This document shows positions 35,461 to 45,282 of a stretch of 64,000 bases of DNA, piece after piece. Made by a program: the position numbers and the translations under genes. Origin of the DNA: Adhaeribacter aquaticus DSM 16391 (GTDB taxonomy: Bacteria; Bacteroidota; Bacteroidia; Cytophagales; Hymenobacteraceae); assembly GCF_000473365.1 (NCBI RefSeq), contig NZ_KI421517.1, positions 1,918,745-1,982,744 on the forward strand, given 5' to 3'. Positions within the stretch are counted from its first letter, which is position 1. Every line of letters begins with the position of its first letter. The notes under the pieces were generated by a model. It searched no databases and was not told the DNA's origin. It was given only the letters and a program-made list of their open reading frames with translations.

Positions 35461-36054
35461 TTAACCTACTTGAGGTTGTGAGAGATATTTATCAATAATG
35501 TTACAGGTATTGTCAAAGATTTCATCTATTTCTCCGATACCATTAATACCATAGAATTTGCCTTGTTCAGCATAATAGCCGGCTACCGGCGCAGTTTTAG
35601 TATTATATTCCTGAACCCGCTTCCGCACTAATGCTTCATCCTGATCGTCGGGCCGGCCAGAAGTTTGACCTCTTAATAATAGTCGACGGGTTAATTCTTC
35701 CTCATTTACCTCTAAGGCAATCATGCAAGCAATAGCCGTGTTGTTTTCTGCCAATAAAGCATCCAAAGCCACCGCTTGAGGCACTGTGCGAGGAAAACCA
35801 TCAAAAATAAAACCAGCAGCGGCTTTATTCTCTTTTAGTTTACTATCAATCATCCCAATAACAACTTCATCCGGAACCAGAATCCCCTGATCCATCAGCG
35901 TTTTAGCTCGCAAGCCTAATTCTGTTCCTTTGGCTATTTCAGAACGTAGAATATCGCCGGTTGAAAGATGGATAAGATTATATTTATCGATTAATTTTTG
36001 GCTTTGTGTGCCTTTGCCCGCACCCGGAGGACCAAACAATACAAGGTTTAGCAT
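35461..36054 (-). CDS. adk: Adenylate kinase
   Basis: The 197-residue enzyme interconverts AMP, ADP and ATP. Signatures are the P-loop GPPGAGKGTQSQ at residues 7-18, LSTGDILRSEI, and FIFDGFPRTVPQA in the NMP-binding/lid region. It is the short form without a zinc-type LID insert (RGQTSGRPDDQDE marks the short lid). Hpt lies upstream on the same strand, so the two nucleotide-metabolism genes may be co-transcribed. Confidence 0.97.
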   Translation of the reverse strand: MLNLVLFGPPGAGKGTQSQKLIDKYNLIHLSTGDILRSEIAKGTELGLRAKTLMDQGILVPDEVVIGMIDSKLKENKAAAGFIFDGFPRTVPQAVALDALLAENNTAIACMIALEVNEEELTRRLLLRGQTSGRPDDQDEALVRKRVQEYNTKTAPVAGYYAEQGKFYGINGIGEIDEIFDNTCNIIDKYLSQPQVG

Positions 36055-36153
36055 ACGTATTTTTTGAAATAGGCCACAAAAATACAGATTATGCTTAATT
36101 TTCTACTATAGCTTTTAATAAATTTAATTCAACAGCCAGATTTATTTAAATAT

Positions 36154-36699
36154 CTATAAATCTGTTACTTTATATAAATCGCGCAAATTTCGTCCTAAAC
36201 CATTATAATCTAGCCCATATCCTACCACAAAATCATTGGGAATAGAGCGTCCGGTATATTTTACCTGGAGAGGGTGCTGCAAGGCATCTGGCTTTACCAA
36301 TAATGCGGCAATTTCTACCGAAGCCGGATACATATCCGCTAATGTGTTCTGCAAACCATACAACGTCCGTCCGCTATCTACGATATCCTCCAAAATAATT
36401 ACATGCCGTTGACTAATATCTTCTTTCAAACCTATTACCTCCGTTACATGCCCCGTACTGCCCATATCTTCATAAGAAGAAAGTTTAACAAAAGATATTT
36501 CACAATTTATACTAACCTCCTTCAACAAATCAGACGCAAACATGAAAGCCCCATTTAATACCGCAAGAAAGAGGGGCCTCTTGTGTTTGTAATCATGGCT
36601 TATGCGGGCTGCCAGAACTTCTACGGTTTGCAATATTTGTCTTTCAGAAATATATATTTGAAAAGTTTTGTCATGTATTTTTACGTGATGTTGACTCAT
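36154..36699 (-). CDS. hpt: Hypoxanthine phosphoribosyltransferase
   Basis: The 181-residue purine salvage enzyme makes IMP or GMP from hypoxanthine or guanine and PRPP. The PRPP-binding motif appears in HVIILEDIVDSGRTLYGL (about residues 95-112). LAVLNGAFMFASDLL forms the first loop and DFVVGYGLDYNGLGRNL is the C-terminal signature. Length is normal. It lies 99 bases upstream of adk on the same strand. Confidence 0.95.
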   Translation of the reverse strand: MSQHHVKIHDKTFQIYISERQILQTVEVLAARISHDYKHKRPLFLAVLNGAFMFASDLLKEVSINCEISFVKLSSYEDMGSTGHVTEVIGLKEDISQRHVIILEDIVDSGRTLYGLQNTLADMYPASVEIAALLVKPDALQHPLQVKYTGRSIPNDFVVGYGLDYNGLGRNLRDLYKVTDL

Positions 36700-36820
36700 T
36701 CTTTTAAATAATTTTAAGTTATTCGAAATAAAGTTACTTTTTTTACAATATAAAGCCTACTTTTAAAAAGAATGGCTCTTTTAAAAGCCAAAATAGAAAA
36801 TAATCCTTGGAATATAATCA

Positions 36821-36857
36821 AACGGACCTCCTGTACTTGAAGGTCTGTTTTTTTATG
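36821..36857 (+). terminator. Terminator-like hairpin in the leader of the acyltransferase gene
   Basis: AACGGACCT (36821-36829) pairs with AGGTCTGTT (36841-36849) with one G-U pair and an 11-base loop; a run of T follows on the plus strand. The structure ends about 25 bases before the ATG at 36880. No plus-strand gene ends upstream, so it looks like an attenuator or a leftover terminator. Confidence 0.55.
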
Positions 36858-36879
36858 TTCTTTAATAATTTTCTTTTTC

Positions 36880-37926
36880 ATGAACACAAATAGACGATTA
36901 CAAGAATTAGATGCTTTACGAGGAATTGCTGCGGTGGCTGTAGTTTTCTTTCATTTTACGATGAATAGAAACCAAGCTTTGCTTGGTTTTAATATTGGAT
37001 GTATGGGAGTGGACTTATTCTTCATCATAAGTGGGTTCGTCATATTTATGTCTATCCAGAATAATAAAGATTACCTGCATTTTATCCGGGGACGGTTTAT
37101 CAGGCTATTTCCTGCTTATTGGGTTGCTGTTACTTTTACTACCCTATTGATTATAATAAAAAATAGAACCTTCTATTTCGACATGCATCACGTTGAACGT
37201 GTTAATTTTCTTTCAAATAAGTACCTGTTTAATATGAGCATGTTGAACCATTTCTTTGAAATTGCTTATATAGATGGCCCCTTCTGGACATTAACTGTTG
37301 AATTAATATTTTATTTATTTATTGTTTTACTTATGGCAATAAATGGGATAAAACATTTTAATTCAATAGGATTAGTCATTTTATTCTTTTGCGCAATCCC
37401 TCCGCTTTTTAATAATAATTTAATTAAAGATATTTTTGATAGGCTTCCACTTTTAAGCTACTTCCCCTTATTTTTTGCCGGTATAATTTTTTATAAAATG
37501 AAATTCGATAAAATAACATTTAGTCGGGTTTTAATTATAGTTCTTACTTTAGTAGTGCAAATTTCTTTATTTCATTTCTCCTATAGAAATGCTAATTACC
37601 TAAAGCTTCACGAATACATTTTTACTTTAATCGGTATTTACCTTGTTTTTTTATTATTAATATTAGACAGATTAACATTTATCGTTAATCCATTAACTAT
37701 TAATTTAGGCAGGCTGTCTTATAGTCTTTACCTTATACACCAGTATTTATCTATAACTGTCCTTATACCTTTATTTCAAAAATATACAAGTTTCTGGCCA
37801 TCGGCAATGGCATCTTTCATAGTGGTATTATTATTAGCTGAACTTATAAACCGAACGATTGAACGGCCGGCTATGGTTGTGCTAAAAAATCGAGTGTTTA
37901 AAAGCAGAAGGTTTGAAACAGCTTAA
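36880..37926 (+). CDS. Acyltransferase family 3 membrane protein
   Basis: The 348-residue protein has about ten membrane segments and the family signature ELDALRGIAAVAVVFFHFTM near the start. GVDLFFIISGFVIFMS and FIRGRFIRLFPAYW with the conserved Arg follow. DGPFWTLTVELIFYLF is the Glu-containing motif. Such enzymes O-acylate sugars of lipopolysaccharide, capsule or peptidoglycan from the inner membrane. It is a different branch from the 399-residue relative at 27794. AT content is higher than in the flanking housekeeping genes, which is common for surface-modification genes. Confidence 0.87.
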   Translation: MNTNRRLQELDALRGIAAVAVVFFHFTMNRNQALLGFNIGCMGVDLFFIISGFVIFMSIQNNKDYLHFIRGRFIRLFPAYWVAVTFTTLLIIIKNRTFYFDMHHVERVNFLSNKYLFNMSMLNHFFEIAYIDGPFWTLTVELIFYLFIVLLMAINGIKHFNSIGLVILFFCAIPPLFNNNLIKDIFDRLPLLSYFPLFFAGIIFYKMKFDKITFSRVLIIVLTLVVQISLFHFSYRNANYLKLHEYIFTLIGIYLVFLLLILDRLTFIVNPLTINLGRLSYSLYLIHQYLSITVLIPLFQKYTSFWPSAMASFIVVLLLAELINRTIERPAMVVLKNRVFKSRRFETA

Positions 37927-37934
37927 GTAAGCTG

Positions 37935-37977
37935 CCAAGCTTTACCTAAAAGAATAACACTGTTAGGTAAAACTTGG
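37935..37977. terminator. Bidirectional terminator between acyltransferase and hppA
   Basis: CCAAGCTTTACCTAA (37935-37949) and TTAGGTAAAACTTGG (37963-37977) pair over 15 bases with one G-U pair and a 13-base loop. The hairpin starts nine bases after the acyltransferase stop and lies in the gap shared with the convergent hppA gene. Confidence 0.8.
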
Positions 37978-38038
37978 AAGGCTATTTATAACTAAATATT
38001 AGGTATAATGATATAAACTGTTAAATACGTTAGGATTA

Positions 38039-40216
38039 TTATTTTAAAGTATTTTTTATTGTAGGCATCTCCATTGATTTAGCTATAACAGTTTCTTTAT
38101 TTTTATTTGCCATACCAGTTGGCGTTTGCACAGCTATATGCGGCGCAATAACTAACGAAACAATTGACATTAATTTAATTAATATATTCATGGATGGGCC
38201 AGAAGTATCTTTAAAAGGGTCACCAACAGTATCACCGGTTACAGAGGCTTTGTGAGCGTCAGAACCTTTGTATTCCATTTTCCCATTAATTTCCACCCCT
38301 TTTTCAAAAGACTTTTTAGCATTATCCCAGGCTCCACCGGCATTTGATTGAAACATAGCCATTAATACACCTGAAACGGTAACTCCTGCCAATAGGCCAC
38401 CTAACACTTCCGGACCAAATACAAAGCCGATAATTACCGGAACAATCAAAGCAATAGCACCTGGCAACATCATCTCCCGAATAGCGGCCTTTGTGGAGAT
38501 AGCTACACACTTATCATATTCAGGCTTTCCAGTACCTTCCATAATACCTGGAATTTCCCGGAACTGCCGCCGAACCTCTTCTACCATTGCCATGGCTGCC
38601 CGGCCAACTGCTGAAATAGCTAAAGCCGAAAAGATAAAAGGAATCATGCCTCCTATGAATAAACCAGCTAAAACCCTAGCATTACTAATATCGATTCGGG
38701 TAATGTTAGCGGTCCCCATAAAGGCCGCAAATAAAGCCAGTGAAGTTAAGGCCGCCGAAGCAATAGCAAACCCTTTTCCAGTAGCCGCAGTAGTATTACC
38801 GACGGCATCTAAAATATCGGTTCTTTCGCGCACCTCTTTTGGCAACTCACTCATCTCGGCAATCCCACCAGCATTATCGGCAATAGGGCCAAACGCATCT
38901 ATAGCTAATTGCATGGCCGTAGTGGCCATCATACCGGCCGCTGCAATAGCTACGCCATATAAGCCTGCAAACTCATAAGAAAATACAATACCTGCCGCCA
39001 GAACAATAATTGGAAGAACTGTAGATTCCATGCCTACGGCTAAGCCTCCAATAACAGTGGTAGCATGACCGGTACTGCTCTGACGCACAATGCTTAAAAC
39101 AGGTCTTTTGCCCATAGCCGTATAGTATTCAGTAATAATACTCATTAGCGTACCCACTATTAAGCCCACTATTACGGCATAAAACACTCCCATTTTGGTA
39201 AAATCAAAATTACGTAGCGTCAACGTTTCGGGAAGCATCCAGTTTATTAAGAAATAGGAGGCAATAGCGGTTAAAGCAACCGAAGCCCAGTTTCCTAAGT
39301 TTAATGCTGCCTGTACATTTCCACCTTCCTTCACTTTCACAAAAAGAGTACCTATCATAGAAAATATAATACCCAGTCCGGCAATAACCATTGGTAGTAA
39401 TATGGGAGCTATTCCGCCAAAATTATCATCAGAGGTAATTTCGCGACCTAATACCATAGTTGCCAGAATTGTAGCCACATAAGATCCAAACAAATCGGCA
39501 CCCATACCGGCCACATCACCCACATTATCCCCTACGTTATCAGCAATAGTGGCCGGATTACGAGGATCATCTTCCGGGATTCCGGCTTCTACCTTACCTA
39601 CTAAATCAGCCCCTACGTCAGCAGCCTTGGTATAAATACCGCCTCCTACCCGGGCAAATAAAGCAATACTTTCGGCTCCCAAAGAAAATCCTGTTAGTAC
39701 CTCCAGCGCAACTTCCATTTCTTCCGCATTATAGGTATCTCCTACAAAAATGGCTTTAAATACAATGAATAACCCGCCCAATCCTAAAACAGCTAAACCG
39801 GCTACGCCCATTCCCATTACGGAGCCTCCGGTAAAGGATACATCCAGGGCTTTAGATAAACTGGTACGGGCAGCCTGCGCGGTACGCACATTCGCTTTGG
39901 TGGCAATGCGCATACCAATAAAACCAGCCATAGCCGAGAAGAAGGCACCAATAACAAAAGAAGCTACAATTAAAGGATGAGAATTTTCGCCGGTATAACC
40001 CAGGTAAGCCAAGAACAAACCAGCGATAATGACAAAATAAGTAAGAACTTTATACTCTGCTTTTAAAAATGCCATAGCCCCTTCGGCAATGTACCTGGCA
40101 ATCATCGACATCTTTTCATTACCAGCATCCTGCCTGCTTACCCAGGCAGATTTAATGGCCGTGTACAACAAAGCAAGGACTCCAAAGGCGGGAATTGCGT
40201 AAATAATGTTTTCCAT
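38039..40216 (-). CDS. hppA: Membrane-bound ion-pumping pyrophosphatase, K+-dependent type
   Basis: The 725-residue protein with about 16 membrane helices couples hydrolysis of pyrophosphate to export of H+ or Na+. The substrate site is visible in [20 protein letters not shown] and [20 protein letters not shown], with a third acidic site in [19 protein letters not shown] near the C-terminus. [10 protein letters not shown] has Ala where K+-independent enzymes carry Lys, which marks the K+-dependent class. Choice of H+ or Na+ cannot be made from these motifs alone. It is a single gene between a terminator hairpin and an AT-rich promoter region. Confidence 0.95.
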   Translation of the reverse strand: MENIIYAIPAFGVLALLYTAIKSAWVSRQDAGNEKMSMIARYIAEGAMAFLKAEYKVLTYFVIIAGLFLAYLGYTGENSHPLIVASFVIGAFFSAMAGFIGMRIATKANVRTAQAARTSLSKALDVSFTGGSVMGMGVAGLAVLGLGGLFIVFKAIFVGDTYNAEEMEVALEVLTGFSLGAESIALFARVGGGIYTKAADVGADLVGKVEAGIPEDDPRNPATIADNVGDNVGDVAGMGADLFGSYVATILATMVLGREITSDDNFGGIAPILLPMVIAGLGIIFSMIGTLFVKVKEGGNVQAALNLGNWASVALTAIASYFLINWMLPETLTLRNFDFTKMGVFYAVIVGLIVGTLMSIITEYYTAMGKRPVLSIVRQSSTGHATTVIGGLAVGMESTVLPIIVLAAGIVFSYEFAGLYGVAIAAAGMMATTAMQLAIDAFGPIADNAGGIAEMSELPKEVRERTDILDAVGNTTAATGKGFAIASAALTSLALFAAFMGTANITRIDISNARVLAGLFIGGMIPFIFSALAISAVGRAAMAMVEEVRRQFREIPGIMEGTGKPEYDKCVAISTKAAIREMMLPGAIALIVPVIIGFVFGPEVLGGLLAGVTVSGVLMAMFQSNAGGAWDNAKKSFEKGVEINGKMEYKGSDAHKASVTGDTVGDPFKDTSGPSMNILIKLMSIVSLVIAPHIAVQTPTGMANKNKETVIAKSMEMPTIKNTLK

Positions 40217-40582
40217 TTAATCCTGTTTAAAGTTGACTGATATACCTATATTAATTTGTGTAACATACAAATAATATTATAATAAAATCAACTCTAAACC
40301 CTTGAAAAATAAACAGTTTACGCCAATACAATAAATCTATATTAGTAAAAATCAATATATAATTTAGGTTAAATATCTTTTTAACAACCTTTATAAAAAT
40401 CTATTGCTTTTTTATTAGTAAATGAGATATTTATCTAAATAAAATTTAATTTATATAACGCCATTAAAATTAAATTTAACGGCCCTTAAATTAAGGCTAA
40501 ATCGTAATATTTATAATTATTTTACGAAAACATGTTTAAATGCTAAAATCAGCCTTAGAATTAAGACAAATAATTTCGTTTC
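40217..40582. other. AT-rich intergenic region
   Basis: The 366-bp gap between hppA and the M42 peptidase is extremely AT-rich and has no coding frame. The hppA promoter should lie near 40240-40300, where the minus strand has TTG and TATTTG words at roughly suitable spacing, but the match to the bacteroidete consensus is weak. Confidence 0.4.
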
Positions 40583-41497
40583 CTATAATTCCTCCATTAA
40601 TAGCTTATATAACGCTACCATATTTACTATATCATTTTTGTGCACGATTTCATCCGGCGAATGCACATTATCTTCGGGAGCTCCTATAAAACACCAATCC
40701 CACGGAATGCTACTATGTTGCAGCTCCTTTGCATCGCTGCCACCGGCACTTTCTATTTCTATTTGAAAAGGAATATTCGCATTCTCTGCAATCTGAATTA
40801 TCTTTTTCACAAAGCTGCGACGGGGAATAAGGCTATCTCGCAAGGAAACGGCTGGCCCTAATCCCGGATGAACACCCTCCGTAACCCAGGTGATATCAGA
40901 AATTAAAGCCTGATTGACTCCAAATTTCTCGTAAATATATTTTGCTAGATAAGCCACAGAACCACCGCCATGCTCTTCCCAGCAACTAAAAGCAATTATT
41001 CCATTTTCTAAGGACTCAGCTACTTGAAGGGCATTCCAAACACCTAACCGATTATCTAAATAACAGGACTGAACGTAATCATCTGTTTCACGAAAATTAC
41101 ACTTGAATACCAATTCCGTACCTCGTTCAATTTCGCGCTCAAAATCATAGAGTAGCTCATCATTTTCTTCATCAATTTCTAAGGTACATTCTATAGTGCC
41201 TTTGGAATCATGACCGACTAAAATATAACCAGATTCTGTCCTCGGCCCACCAATTCTAATCAGCTGCTTTCCATATCTTACCATAAAACCAATAGAATCC
41301 ATGTGAGCAAAAATAGCCGTTCTGGGCTTTCCAAATACCAACAGGATACAATCCTGAAATTCCCTACCAACTATAATTTCTGGTTGAGTTTTCCAACTAT
41401 TCTTATTCCCTTCAATGTATTGTAATAAAAAATGCTGCATTTTTATTTCATTACCAGAAGGAGCATGAATCTCACACAGTTGCTTTAGTAATTCCAT
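40583..41497 (-). CDS. M42-family metallopeptidase-like protein
   Basis: The 304-residue protein shows the dinuclear metal pattern of M42/M20-type aminopeptidases in order: HxD in IFAHMDSIGF, Asp in CYLDNRLGVW, the catalytic Glu pair in CWEEHGGGSVA, Asp in ISDITWV and the final His in DNVHSPDEI. At 304 residues it is shorter than typical M42 enzymes (about 350), with a compact inserted domain. It lacks a signal peptide and is probably a cytoplasmic aminopeptidase. It stands alone, divergent from the TPR gene. Confidence 0.82.
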   Translation of the reverse strand: MELLKQLCEIHAPSGNEIKMQHFLLQYIEGNKNSWKTQPEIIVGREFQDCILLVFGKPRTAIFAHMDSIGFMVRYGKQLIRIGGPRTESGYILVGHDSKGTIECTLEIDEENDELLYDFEREIERGTELVFKCNFRETDDYVQSCYLDNRLGVWNALQVAESLENGIIAFSCWEEHGGGSVAYLAKYIYEKFGVNQALISDITWVTEGVHPGLGPAVSLRDSLIPRRSFVKKIIQIAENANIPFQIEIESAGGSDAKELQHSSIPWDWCFIGAPEDNVHSPDEIVHKNDIVNMVALYKLLMEEL

Positions 41498-41792
41498 TTG
41501 TATATATAAGCTTTTAATATTTTAGATTAAGTTCTTTAAAGAGTAATTATAATTGATTAGTGACAAGTAAAGCCGATAAGGGCAAACATGCACCATAGCA
41601 CTGTTTTCCTAGTTCCTCATTCAATCAGTCTTTTGAACTTAAAAACTAATCTCTCATGTTCTTTAGACGCTCCATAATATATTATATTTGGGTCTTAATG
41701 AGGTTTTAATTTAGCACTAACTTAAATAATTCATTTTAAATTGTTTTAGTTGATTAGAAAAAACACAACCTTTGAATTGGCTAATTAGCATT

Positions 41793-43046
41793 ATGAAAAA
41801 ATATTTTCTAATCCTTTTTATAAATATACTACTGTTTACCTATGCTAAAGCTCAGGTTACGGATCCCCGGCAGCAGGCTTTTCAGGATTCTCTGACAAAC
41901 TATATGTTGCCAGACTCACTTGAAATAGTTCCTCAGGCAATCAGTACGGATGGATGGTTATTAATGGACGAAAGCATTAAAAATGAGCTAACCGGGGCCG
42001 TAGCAAATTTATATAACTTTAAATTTGATCGGGCTGAAAAACAATTTCGGTCTCTGCGTCGGCGGTATCCGAAGCACCCCATGCCTTATTTTTTAATGGG
42101 GTTAAGCCAGTGGTGGAAAATTATGCCCTCTAACATTACCACTAAGCAATACGATAATTCCTTTCTAGCCTATATGGATACCACCATAACCTACGGAGAG
42201 CAGTTACTCGATAAAAATAAAAAGAATTATGAAGCTGCTTTTTTCCTAGCTGCTGCTAATGGCTTTGCGGCGCGTTTACATTCAGAGAGGAGTAACTGGC
42301 GGAAAGCTACGGTTTATAGTAGACGTTCCTTAGAAAATCTACAATTAGCTAAAGAAGCAAATGGTCTAAGCCCGGAATTTTTATTTGGGGAAGGGTTATA
42401 TAATTATTATGCCATTTGGATAGCGGAACACTACCCGCTCTTACGACCAGTTATTTGGTTTTTCCCAAATGGGAACAAAAAGTTAGGACTGCAACAATTA
42501 AAGCGGGCTGCCAATTACGGGTTCTATACCGGCACTGAGGCTAAATTCTTTCTGATGCGAATTTTAGCAAATGATGAGAATAACGCGTTTGAGGCTTATA
42601 ACCTGTCTCGTTACTTAGCCACCAACTATCCTGATAATCCCTATTTCCAACGCTCCTATGCACGCTTAGCTTTTACGGTAGGAAACTTAACTGAAACAGA
42701 ACAAATATCTCTGAACATTTTGAATAAATTAAATCAAAAGCTTCCAGGGTATGAGCCAATTAGTGGAAGGTATGCGGCCTATTTTCTGGGCTATATTTAT
42801 CAAAGTAAAAAAGACCTGACAAAAGCCAAAAATTACTATGGTCAATGTGTAGCATTTGCCAATCAAACTAATGAAAAGAAGTCGGGTTATGCAGTACATT
42901 CTTATTTAAACTTAGCGCGTATAAGTCACCAGGAAAAAAATATAAAACAAGCAAAAACTTATTATTCTATTGTAAAAGATTTAGTTAATGATAAAGCAGT
43001 AGAAAAGGAAGCGAAAGATTATTTAAAAAAGTATCGTAAGGGATAG
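41793..43046 (+). CDS. Exported TPR-repeat protein
   Basis: About 417 residues; ATG 41793 (MKKYFLILFINILLFTYAKAQ) gives a clear signal peptide, so it is preferred over the start seven codons upstream. The mature part is helical with tetratricopeptide-like pairs, for example FDRAEKQFRSLRRRYPKHPM near residue 75 and AYFLGYIYQSKKDLTKAKNY and YLNLARISHQEKNIKQAKTYY near the C-terminus. Such proteins usually act as scaffolds in the periplasm or outer membrane. No catalytic motif is visible. It lies 93 bases before the polytopic membrane protein on the same strand and could be co-transcribed with it. Confidence 0.75.
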   Translation: MKKYFLILFINILLFTYAKAQVTDPRQQAFQDSLTNYMLPDSLEIVPQAISTDGWLLMDESIKNELTGAVANLYNFKFDRAEKQFRSLRRRYPKHPMPYFLMGLSQWWKIMPSNITTKQYDNSFLAYMDTTITYGEQLLDKNKKNYEAAFFLAAANGFAARLHSERSNWRKATVYSRRSLENLQLAKEANGLSPEFLFGEGLYNYYAIWIAEHYPLLRPVIWFFPNGNKKLGLQQLKRAANYGFYTGTEAKFFLMRILANDENNAFEAYNLSRYLATNYPDNPYFQRSYARLAFTVGNLTETEQISLNILNKLNQKLPGYEPISGRYAAYFLGYIYQSKKDLTKAKNYYGQCVAFANQTNEKKSGYAVHSYLNLARISHQEKNIKQAKTYYSIVKDLVNDKAVEKEAKDYLKKYRKG

Positions 43047-43139
43047 CTACTTCCAGCAATTAATGAATATTTTATTTTTCATTCTACTAATTATTTAAAA
43101 ACCGGAACTCACAAGTAGTAATGAAGTTAACCATTTAAA

Positions 43140-44492
43140 ATGGAACTCAAAGACCTATTTTTAACACCTATTTACTTAATAATTCTTTATGGAGTAGCAT
43201 ATTGGCTTAGACCAAAGTGTACCGATAAGGTAACGAAAAAGTATTTTATACCTGCTTTAACAGTTAAATTTATAGGGGCCATTGCCTTAGGTGTAATCTA
43301 CCAATTTTATTATGGTAAAGGTACTCCTACAGGAGACACCTTTAATTATTTCAATCATATTAAGGTTGTTTTTTCTGCGTTCTTGGATTCACCTGTTATC
43401 GGAGTAAAACTATTGCTTTCATCCGGAGAATTTGATAGCGTAACTGCTAAGTACGCTTCAAAAATGGAATGGTATCGCTCCTCAACAGAATTCTTTGTTA
43501 TTAAAATTGGTTCTTTTTTTAGCTTAATCTCATTCAATACTTATACTGTTATCGCTCTTTTCTTTGCTCTACTAAGCTTCTCTGGTATTTGGGCAATGTT
43601 TATGACTTTTTATAAACTTTACCCAACAATCCACAAGAACTTAGCATATGCTAACTTTTTCTTACCTTCTGTTTTTTTTTGGGGCTCCGGCTTAATGAAA
43701 GATTCCATTACAATTGGAGCGCTGGGATGGCTTTTCTTTGGCTTTTATCAAGGGCTAATCCAAAAGAAGAATATAATCTCTTCTTTAATTATTATTGCAA
43801 TATCTTTTTATATCATATACTCTGTAAAAGTATATGTTATTTTATCATTTCTTCCGCCTGCGTTATTTTGGGTATTTAATGAGAATAGTGCAAAAATTAA
43901 AAATTCCTTTTTAAGAGCTGTTGCAAAGCCAATCTTCCTGACAGTTGGTGGTGCTGTTGCAACTATAGGAGCCTTAAACCTGACCGAAGGTGATGAAAGA
44001 TATGATGTTGATAAAATTGGTGAAAGAACAAAGATCAATAGTGAGTACTTAAGCGGTTATGAAAAGAATAATTCGGCTTATAATATTGGAGAGTTTGATG
44101 GCTCAATCAGCAGCATGCTTAAAGTTGCTCCTCAAGCTATAAATGTGGCCATATTTAGACCATATTTATGGGAAGTACGAAATCCGGTTATGCTATTATC
44201 TGCTATAGAGTCTTTCATCTTCATTTTTCTCACCTTGAAGCTGTTCATGAAGGCAGGGTTCTTCCAAACAATCAAGAGGATCATAGCCTTACCAATTGTA
44301 AACTTCTCTATTCTCTTTACAATCATTTTAGCGTTCGCGGTAGGCACTAATAGCGGAAATTTCGGAACTTTAGTACGGTATAAAATTCCATTTATGCCTT
44401 TCTACCTGTCGGCGCTCTATATCATGCAGACGAGCTATAAGAAGGCAAAGCCACCCGTCAAAGTTCTAAGAAGGAAATATTCTCATACTTAA
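43140..44492 (+). CDS. Polytopic membrane protein, possibly polysaccharide polymerase-like
   Basis: The 450-residue protein has about ten membrane segments, clustered in residues 5-245 and 340-435, and a central polar loop at about 275-330. PTGDTFNYFNHIK lies in the first long loop, and FFLPSVFFWGSGLMKDSITIG around residue 175-195 recalls Bacteroidota membrane proteins placed near polysaccharide genes. No family signature of Wzy, WaaL or GT-C enzymes is firm. Its position at the edge of the polysaccharide locus makes a Wzy-like polymerase one option, although it lies on the opposite strand from the rest. Confidence 0.55.
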   Translation: MELKDLFLTPIYLIILYGVAYWLRPKCTDKVTKKYFIPALTVKFIGAIALGVIYQFYYGKGTPTGDTFNYFNHIKVVFSAFLDSPVIGVKLLLSSGEFDSVTAKYASKMEWYRSSTEFFVIKIGSFFSLISFNTYTVIALFFALLSFSGIWAMFMTFYKLYPTIHKNLAYANFFLPSVFFWGSGLMKDSITIGALGWLFFGFYQGLIQKKNIISSLIIIAISFYIIYSVKVYVILSFLPPALFWVFNENSAKIKNSFLRAVAKPIFLTVGGAVATIGALNLTEGDERYDVDKIGERTKINSEYLSGYEKNNSAYNIGEFDGSISSMLKVAPQAINVAIFRPYLWEVRNPVMLLSAIESFIFIFLTLKLFMKAGFFQTIKRIIALPIVNFSILFTIILAFAVGTNSGNFGTLVRYKIPFMPFYLSALYIMQTSYKKAKPPVKVLRRKYSHT

Positions 44493-44508
44493 GCCTCCCG
44501 GCACTTGA

Positions 44509-45282
44509 TCAGGAAACTCTTCTTTCAACTCCTTTTTCTTTGATAAAAAAGGCTATCCAGAAGATCAAGTAATACACGTTGATGAACACAGGAATAAATG
44601 AATCAACTAAAACTGATAACAGAGCACTTACTCCCCCCAGTAAAAGATAATAATTAACTTTGAAGGAAGCCTCCTTGCGGGTAGGTAAATTCAACAGCCC
44701 CTTGCTGTCCATGTATGTGAGGGTCCGATAAAACACATAACAGAGAAGAACAGAGGGTACAATAAGCAACAAGTGTTCATTTGAGAGGAAAATGAATACT
44801 GGAGCAAGGAACCGGGTAAAAGCTAGGTTTATGAAAGTAAAAGTTTTTAACTCTTTCTGTTTGATAACATTATGCAGATAAAAGAATACCACAATTACAG
44901 CATAGAAAATCCACCACTCATAATTTCCCCATACCTTTAAATAGTCAGTTATTACAAAAAATACCGCCACCCGGAACAGAACCCAAACCATTAATTGAAA
45001 ATTAGTTGGGTTGAAATTCTTAATCCTTAGTCTTGGGTCCGTTTCGTTTCTGACGCTATAGACATCATTGCCTAAATATCCAATTTCATAAATGGAGATA
45101 AAGGCAAGATAAGCAAGAAGGAAATTATGAACACTTAACCAGAATTCATTTCCAGAGAAATAGAACAGCAATACAAAGGCTAACAACCACTCATAGTATA
45201 AATGGAATACAATATCTGTAACGGCCTGTAAACGGCTGCGAAAGAAGTAAGTGAATGGAAATAAAAACTTCAGAATATTCAT
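44509..45282 (-). CDS. UbiA-like polytopic membrane protein
   Basis: The 257-residue protein has about seven to nine membrane segments. YEIGYLGNDVYSVRNETDPR near residue 70 resembles the first Asp-rich motif of UbiA prenyltransferases (NDxxDxxxD), but the second Asp is replaced by Ser. RIKNFNP after it also recalls the family. A second Asp occurs in LTYMDSKG near residue 190. It overlaps the stop of the HAD phosphatase by one base. UbiA-type phosphoribosyl transferases fused or linked to HAD domains are known from other bacteria, so the pair may act on a polyprenyl-phosphate sugar. The call is tentative. Confidence 0.55.
   Translation of the reverse strand: MNILKFLFPFTYFFRSRLQAVTDIVFHLYYEWLLAFVLLFYFSGNEFWLSVHNFLLAYLAFISIYEIGYLGNDVYSVRNETDPRLRIKNFNPTNFQLMVWVLFRVAVFFVITDYLKVWGNYEWWIFYAVIVVFFYLHNVIKQKELKTFTFINLAFTRFLAPVFIFLSNEHLLLIVPSVLLCYVFYRTLTYMDSKGLLNLPTRKEASFKVNYYLLLGGVSALLSVLVDSFIPVFINVYYLIFWIAFFIKEKGVERRVS

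Noticed and set aside
38493-38978. A 161-codon plus-strand frame opposite hppA
   Set aside because: It is antisense to strongly conserved parts of the pyrophosphatase gene. Its Ala/Pro/Ile-rich composition is the typical complement of a membrane protein frame.
40217-40582. A canonical bacteroidete promoter upstream of hppA
   Set aside because: TTG and TATTTG words occur, but the -7 box does not fit TAnnTTTG exactly, so I did not list it as a promoter.
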